Source: Tenebrio molitor (taxonomy: Eukaryota > Arthropoda > Insecta > Coleoptera > Tenebrionidae). From it: a stretch of DNA of 64,000 nt. The DNA lies in the NCBI RefSeq assembly GCF_963966145.1, contig NC_091049.1:5828001-5892000 (forward strand), given 5' to 3'. The notes under the pieces were generated by a model that ran no database searches, was not told where the DNA came from, and saw nothing but the letters and a program-made list of their open reading frames with translations. Position numbers and translations under genes: made by a program. Of the stretch, positions 60,541-64,000 are shown one piece after another (position 1 is the stretch's first letter; each line of letters begins with the position of its first letter).

Positions 60541-61219
60541 GTTGTTACTTTGTTGTTTAAGCCATTGTTGTTTTCTGAATAAGTTGCAGGCGCTATTTTA
60601 TCACTTTACAAATTTTTATCAGAGATTTATGAAGAAATTTTACGATTCAAATCAAACATAATCTTGAATGACAGAAAAACTTGACATTTTAGTTCGCTCA
60701 ATAGATATATGGTTTGCTCGTACATCAAAACTGCCCGCCAAATTTAAAATTTTTCAGCGGTTCCTAAACAAACAGTTTCCTTTGATTTTCTTGTAAACCA
60801 TTAACATTTTTATATGGCAAGTTGGGTCATTTTGCCTTCTTTTAACACGTACAACCTCAGGTTAAAATATCTGCACAATTTTCAAAATCAGATTGTTATT
60901 TGAATCTCAACAAAAACACATTTTTATAAATAAAAATTTCCATGATGAAAGACGTAATTGGATTTAATCTGAAAATGGGTAAGTTATTATAACTTAATTA
61001 CCAGTATTTATTATCATAACATTGTGAACATGTTCATTCCTTTGTGTTTTATTTCTGATAAGAATAAGACTCTACGAGTATATCTTTATTTACATTTTAT
61101 TTTTTATTTTCTCTACAGATTTATGTATTTATACTACCACTCTAGTATATTTTTAAACGAATTCTTGCCCGTCTACAAAGCAAAACTTATTTGAACAATC
61201 TAATTAATTTGTTTTTAGT

Positions 61220-62233
61220 TTAAAGCATTAGAGACCAAATTGTTGATAACAAAATCCCAACTAAAAACGTTGGAATAAAATAAATTGTAAACAGTAGAAT
61301 ATAATGAGCGACCTCGAATCTGAAAATAAAAAATTACTTTAAATACAGATCAAACAGTGGCCGAAATGATTTAAGGTTCATCATCTATCGTTACCTTTGC
61401 ATTCTAACCCTTGCTTTCGGTAAGGTATTCAACGGATCCTTGAGTAAATAGATTCTTATTCCTTTTAAGAAATTGCTGTAATATCTGTCCCACTTAACTA
61501 GTCTAATGTCGAATGGGAACAGTTTTCTCTCTTCATCATTCGTACGATCCCACAAACGCTTTACATTGCCATTCGTAAATTTCCAATTGGTATTCGTAAA
61601 AAAACCAAACGAATCGAGGAGTTTTCCGAGATGTCTTACTTTTAGTAATGTTTGTGGTTTTTTAGCCGTCATAATGTGATGGAAATCATACAGAATCGCC
61701 AATGTGTAATTGAATAGTATTTTGAACAAAAAGTAACAGAAAGAATTGCTCGTGCATGTTAATCTAGGCGTCCACATAGCCTTACTGGAAGGATAACGAT
61801 GTATTCCGGTCTTAAACGCTTTGAGATAATCTGTGAAGCTAGTTGGATTATCGACGGAGGAAACGTAGTTGTATACAGGAATGGGGTCCTTGTGGGGTAT
61901 GTCCCAAGCGCACGCAATCATTGCTGAAGTTACCAAATCGACAGGGACACACTCAATGTTGCTACCTTCTTTATATAAAACAACTCTAAGTAATGCCAAA
62001 GCAAAAAATGCCGTGAAACCAAAAGCTGCAAAAGAATCTACCCAACTTTCGACAGGGTCTTTGTAGGAAGAAGTCACTAAAACTTTTGTTGTAAGTGGTT
62101 GCTGTTATAATCCGGTCTCTTACCTATTGCCGGTCGAAATATTCCAATCGGTAATCCATCTGAGATTTCTTTAATCATAGATTCCGTCATAGCTTTGGTG
62201 AAAGTGTAAGTGTTAATCCATTTCTTTACGATA
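61220..62233 (-). CDS. Fatty acyl-CoA reductase, 3' part (5' end outside window)
   Basis: Membrane enzyme reducing fatty acyl-CoA to alcohol with NADPH, used for waxes, cuticle lipids or pheromones. Three exons on the minus strand: 62124-62233, 61395-62076, 61220-61319, with matching phases. The first carries YTFTKAMTE, containing the YxxxK active-site pair of the Rossmann reductase domain, and GIFRPAI. The second begins VTSSYKDPVESWVDSF, a reductase signature, includes NIECVPVDLVTSAMIACAW and continues into the C-terminal FAR_C region. The last exon gives a hydrophobic end (HYILLFTIYFIPTFLVGILL). The NADPH-binding N-terminal exons are not in the window. A retrotransposon fragment occupies the upstream intron. 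Confidence 0.9.
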
Positions 62234-62449
62234 CTGAAAAAAGAAAATTGCTAAAAGAAGGTCTTATGGAATTCTAACACAAACTTCACCCTAGAATGTT
62301 CTCCAGTGAGTGATCAACAAGAAAACAAATCAAGAGTGCTACCTCATCTTGTGTTTTATCGAAACGTCTGTCTTAGCTTAATCGTACACATATGTATACT
62401 TGCTATACACAGTCGTTTTATTGGTTGTCTACGTCACTAAAAATCTAGT

Positions 62450-64000
62450 ATTAATTAATTAATTATCTTCGTATCCCACCTCCACCCGGCGGCACGGCAA
62501 TTTTGCCGGAGTACATACACTATTACGGATAATACTATCAAGTAATAGTGCAGTGCTTATCAACATAATTACCGGCGTCTCGCCTCCGCATTTTGACTTT
62601 TTTGTGTTTTATGTTCTGTGTCAATGTTAAGGAATTTCCTCACGATGTGACATGAGTATAATAATATACCTTTTTGAATTTCAACCACCAATGTGTTCTC
62701 TAAGTCCAAAATTTTTAAATTTTTAAAAAGAGATTGGCGTACTATTCCTGTTGCTGAAATTATAAATGGTAAAATCGAAATTTTTTCTAAACACCAAAGA
62801 TTTCTCATAGCAACGGAGAGTTCTAAATATTTATTAATTTTTGTATTATATGTCTGTGTTATATTGTGTGAATTTGGAACAGCTATATCTAAAAGATATG
62901 CTTGCTTTTGTTGTTTATTTAAAATAATAATGTCTGGTCATGTCAGTTAAAACTGTCCGATCAAAATATAATTTGTAATTGTCATTTTCTAAACAACTTT
63001 CTGGTTTATAAATGTAATGTGGTTGTGTATCCTTTAATAAATTGAATTTAACTGCTAAATTCATGTGTATAATTTTTGCGAATATATCATGACGTTTTTT
63101 ATATTCGCTTTGAGCCAAAACGGTGCAAGAAGAAATGATATGTTCAATGGTTTCCCCTTCAGTTCCGCAAATCCTACATTTATCAATGATCAATTGTAAA
63201 CCGCATATGTGTTTTTTATAATTTCTTGTGTTTATAACACGATCTTGTATTGCAAATATAAAACCCTCAGTCTCAGGATGAATATTTGATTTTTTAAGCC
63301 ATGCATGAGAAGCTTGAATATTAATTTCTGGCTGTTCTAGCTCTTTAAAATATCTCCCATGTAAAGACTTTTGTTTTATATTTGCTATAGTGTCAGGTAT
63401 ATTTGGCTCAACAATATCTGAAATTATATTATCACTTAAATTTAAAGGTGTGTAACCTTTTTCCGCTGAAACCAAAGCATTAAAAAAAGTGTTATCGCGA
63501 GCTCTATTGAGAAAATAATTTTTTAGTGAAGCAATTTGATTATGTTGTAGAATTTCTAGATTTGAAAAACCCCTACCACCATTTTCGCGTGGTAAATTAA
63601 ATCTTTCAATAGCAGATTTGGGATGATGTTTACAAAATTTTGTAAAGAGAACTCTAGTTTGAATATTTATATTCTGTAAATTAGTTTTGGACCATTTTAT
63701 AATACCAAAAGAATAGGTCAACAATGGAACAGCATATGTATTAACTGCTTTAATTAAATTATTACCGTTTAATTTTGATTTTAAAATAGATTTAATTCTT
63801 AAATAAAATTGTTTTTCTAAATTTTCTTTTATAATTGAATGTTGAATATGATTTGATTGATTAATACCTAAATATTTATAAAATTCTCCTTTATTTAAAT
63901 TTTTAATGATTTCTCCTTCTTTAGTTATATATTCTAAATTTTCGTAATGACCGCGACATATTGATTGCGTTTTACACTTATCAATACCAAAACTCATGCT
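62450..64000 (-). mobile_element. R2/R4-like non-LTR retrotransposon, 3' fragment
   Basis: Read on the minus strand, the element enters from beyond the window edge and ends in an AT tail, TTAATTAATTAATTA (62451-62465). Its 3' UTR of about 110 bp includes a GC-rich patch near 62483-62510. Coding remnants lie at 62569-63997. Endonuclease type and the short-repeat tail suggest the R2/R4/Dong group; clade assignment is inferred. Confidence 0.7.
62569..63997 (-). pseudogene. Retrotransposon polyprotein C-terminus (RT thumb and endonuclease), frameshifted
   Basis: The first frame (62915-63997) covers the end of the reverse transcriptase region (GEFYKYLGINQ) and a zinc-knuckle-like CRICGTEGETIEHIISSC. 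It then shifts: the restriction-like endonuclease continues in another frame from about 62930 (PDIIILNKQQKQAYLLDIAV), with a TGA just before it, and runs through YLELSVAMRNLW and ILPFIISATGIVRQ to the stop at 62569. The first frame stops at 62915. The element is therefore inactive. Same strand as the host reductase gene. Confidence 0.75.

Larger units (their letters stand above)
59232..61219. other. Intergenic region with transposon remnants
   Basis: AT-rich spacer between the transporter and reductase genes. It includes an inverted repeat ATTACAGCAC...GTGCTGTAAT (about 59699-59750), another around AAGCATTTTGTA/TACAAAATGCTT (59930-59972), and the transposon relic at 60003-60540. Nothing else identified. 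Confidence 0.5.

Noticed and set aside
1..64000. CRISPR array, phage, operon or bacterial defence system
   Set aside because: The whole window has eukaryotic intron-exon genes; no regularly spaced identical repeats with unique spacers were seen.

Overview
The window is nuclear DNA of an insect, most likely a beetle. Genes are split by GT-AG introns, many of only 45-55 bp; spacers are AT-rich and crowded with short non-autonomous transposons; and the gene set (dishevelled, fasciclin-3, Malvolio, prophenoloxidase, Tret1-type transporters, a fatty acyl-CoA reductase) is insect. The beetle assignment rests on overall protein resemblance only. There is no bacterial, phage or CRISPR content.

Layout. 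1-22.5 kb: no gene that I can support; probably the upstream region or a long 5' intron of the fasciclin-3 gene. It holds a foldback MITE, several TA-flanked MITEs (some nested), a ~470-bp tandem triplication, a pyrimidine-rich block and an unusual dispersed 9-bp motif. 22.56-25.62 kb (+): fasciclin-3 with three Ig exons, a membrane exon and two alternative cytoplasmic tails. 26.29-31.24 (+): chondroitin polymerizing factor (CHPF). 31.36-32.50 (-): ELL-associated factor Eaf. 33.17-39.41 (+): dishevelled. 41.30-43.25 (+): Malvolio/NRAMP. 44.20-45.55 (-): lysosomal-type histidine acid phosphatase. 46.40-47.57 (+): PEX12. 48.70-49.64 (-): SF2/SRSF1. 50.00-52.15 (+): prophenoloxidase. 54.69-57.37 and 57.59-59.23 (-): tandem Tret1-like sugar transporters. 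61.22-62.23 (-): 3' part of a fatty acyl-CoA reductase whose 5' part lies beyond the window. 62.45-64.0 (-): decayed 3' end of an R2/R4-like non-LTR retrotransposon in that gene's intron.

Exon boundaries were set by hand from GT/AG sites, codon phase and family alignment. The Eaf, dishevelled, Malvolio, acid phosphatase, PEX12, SF2, prophenoloxidase, CHPF and transporter models each sum to a whole number of codons with no internal stop. The genes are unrelated in pathway (Wnt signalling, adhesion, glycosaminoglycan synthesis, splicing, melanization, metal and sugar transport, peroxisome import). They do not form a functional cluster, apart from the tandem transporter pair.

I found no new multi-gene system. 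The most interesting items are: (1) an inverted duplication of the prophenoloxidase 3' end plus ~1.1 kb of flank, now a pseudogene fragment antisense in a CHPF intron; (2) a 9-bp tRNA-Lys-3'-end-like motif strongly over-represented in the first 22.6 kb; (3) a tandem duplication whose frame slip gives one transporter a new charged C-terminal tail; (4) a 38-bp insertion carrying a perfect 36-bp palindrome inside a transposon relic; (5) a tandem duplication whose two copies act as reciprocal empty sites for two MITEs; and (6) ITIM- and ITSM-like tyrosine motifs in one fasciclin-3 tail.
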